Assembly: GCF_002022505.1 (NCBI RefSeq)
Contig: NZ_CP019781.1
Span: forward strand, 992,001-1,056,000
Origin: Bartonella sp. WD16.2
GTDB lineage: Bacteria > Pseudomonadota > Alphaproteobacteria > Rhizobiales > Rhizobiaceae
Direction of reading: 5' to 3'
Length of the DNA stretch: 64,000 bases
Below the pieces are notes generated by a model. That model had not been told where the DNA came from. It made no database searches and saw nothing but the letters and a program-made list of their open reading frames with translations. Below are positions 62,701 to 64,000 of this stretch, piece by piece. Every line of letters starts with the position of its first letter. Within the stretch, counting starts at the first letter, position 1. The translations under genes were made by a program, and so were the position numbers.

Positions 62701-63968
62701 TTATTTCGGTAAAATATCTCTAGGAAGTTCTTTTAGAGACTGTCTTACCGAAAAAGCAAATACTAAAATTGCTAAAAAAAGCATGCAGAAGCTCCCAGCA
62801 AAAGGTGCACCAGAAAAATGAAATACTGCATTTTTATGTGTAAATTGTTCAAAGAGAAATGTATAAAAAATGGGCCCAATTATCAAGCTTAACGAAGTAA
62901 TGGATGTCATTACTCCCTGCAATTCTCCTTGTGCATTCGCCGGTACTTGTGCTGCAGCAATAGAACGTATAGGTGCGTGAACAAGATATTCAAGCACTGT
63001 ACATACAAAAACGACATAAACCATCCACCCTTGCACCGCAAACATATAACCAAGCATAGCAATTAATGCAAAAAAGAGTCCTATCATAGTCATGTGCCAA
63101 TCGCTCCAGCGCTTAGAAAAATATGGTAAAATAAGAACCATCACAACAATCTGGCCTACACCAAAAATACTATAAGACAATCCAATAGAAAATGTGCTCC
63201 AATCATAACGTTCTTTAGCAATAAATGCCCAAACACTCGGCCATACAGCTTCTGCAAGCCAATAAAGAAAAAAGCTAACAACATCCAAATAACTGCTGGG
63301 TATTGTCTAAGTTGCAAAAGTGCACCTAAAGGATTAGCACGCTTAATATCAAAACGGCGTCTATCATGCATAGCAAGAGTTTCTGGAAGCATAAACCACG
63401 CAAAAATAAAATTAACAAATGAACAAGCAGCTGCGAAATAAAAAGGCAAGTGCAACTCAAATTGGCCTAAAAAGCCACCAATAAGAGAGCCTATAATAAA
63501 TCCTACTCCAAATGCCATTCCTATCATACCAAAATTACGTGTACGAGTTTTATCATCTGATATATCTGCTAAATAAGCTGAACAAGTTGCAAAGCTAGCA
63601 CCACTTATCCCCGATAAAAGACGCCCAATAAACAACATAGAATAACTCCATGCTATAGCGCATATAAAATTATCAATAGCAAAACTGATAATAGAAATAA
63701 GCAAAATAGGACGCCGACCATAGCGGTCAGAAAAATTACCAATCAAGGGAGCAAACAAAAATTGCATTACTGAATAGACTGCCAGTAATATACCCCCATT
63801 TATGGAAACCTTACTAAGATCCTCTCCAGTCAAATAACGAAGATATTCAGGCAAAACAGGACTAACAATTGCAATACCAATAATATCTAATAACAGAGTA
63901 ATAAAAACTATAATGAGCCCACTACGGATAAACTTCGGATCAAGCTTTCGATCTTTCACAGTATGCAT
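62701..63968 (-). pseudogene. TetA-like MFS drug-efflux transporter, split by a -1 frameshift
   Basis: Twelve-helix major facilitator of the TetA/MdtG group. The N-terminal frame runs from 63968 (LLLDIIGIAIVSPVLPEYL, the loop motif FSDRYGRRPILLIS, and GRLLSGISGASFATCSAYLADIS) to helix 7, AVIWMLLAFF. The family sequence then continues as LYWLAEAVWPSVWAFIAKERY in the -1 frame to 62701. The break is in a run of six T (minus strand, 63273-63268); one more T would restore one protein of about 420 residues. The same place reads T TTT TTC, a possible slippery heptamer. AGGGG lies before the ATG. Substrate unknown. Confidence 0.85.
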
Positions 63969-64000
63969 ATTTCTTCGCCCCTGTTTTTTAGACCTTACTT

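Overview
The window looks like chromosome of a low-GC alphaproteobacterium of the Rhizobiales, most probably Bartonella. The grounds are AT-rich DNA with long eroded spacers, an alphaproteobacterial dcw order ending in a long FtsZ (C-terminus IPAFLRRQ), a circularly permuted two-piece tmRNA next to an alpha-type sspB, the degP-hflC-hflK-folA-thyA block, and many small reductive scars. I cannot name the species from sequence alone.

Layout. 1-6.6 kb (minus strand): miaA, the periplasmic protease degP, the FtsH regulators hflC/hflK, and the folate/thymidylate pair folA-thyA. 6.7-16.3 kb (plus strand): a 2-oxoglutarate permease (kgtP) with a clear terminator, permuted ssrA, sspB, a DUF4169 gene, a UvrD/PcrA helicase, a Sco1 copper chaperone, prmA and aminopeptidase P. 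16.4-41 kb (minus strand): an almost unbroken envelope and division cluster, transcribed rsmH-ftsL-ftsI-murE-murF-mraY-murD-ftsW-murG-murC-murB-ddl-ftsQ-ftsA-ftsZ, then lpxC-bamD-recN-ligA. Many of its genes overlap by 1-40 bases. It makes lipid II, polymerises it at the septum and feeds outer-membrane assembly. RNase P RNA lies just upstream of rsmH, and no mraZ is visible. 41.6-52 kb: gene-poor, with an orphan membrane protein, a candidate small RNA with a C-rich anti-Shine-Dalgarno-like loop, ettA, pncA, a DUF475/TerC protein, a phage-type XRE regulator with a palindromic operator, a CAU tRNA, a frameshifted SIMPL gene and a YcgN-type protein. 52-57.7 kb: rpoD, dnaG and a YbdG-like mechanosensitive channel. 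57.7-64 kb: a decayed Na/Pi cotransporter, a YeaQ/GlsB membrane protein, a gamma-type ubiC standing alone, carA and a frameshifted TetA-like MFS transporter.

Most of the coding content is core metabolism and envelope biogenesis. The less ordinary material lies in the spacers and broken genes: the anti-SD-like small RNA, the operator of the XRE regulator, two genes split by a -1 shift exactly at X XXY YYZ heptamers, and an apparently transferred ubiC. No CRISPR array, complete insertion sequence or complete prophage was seen.
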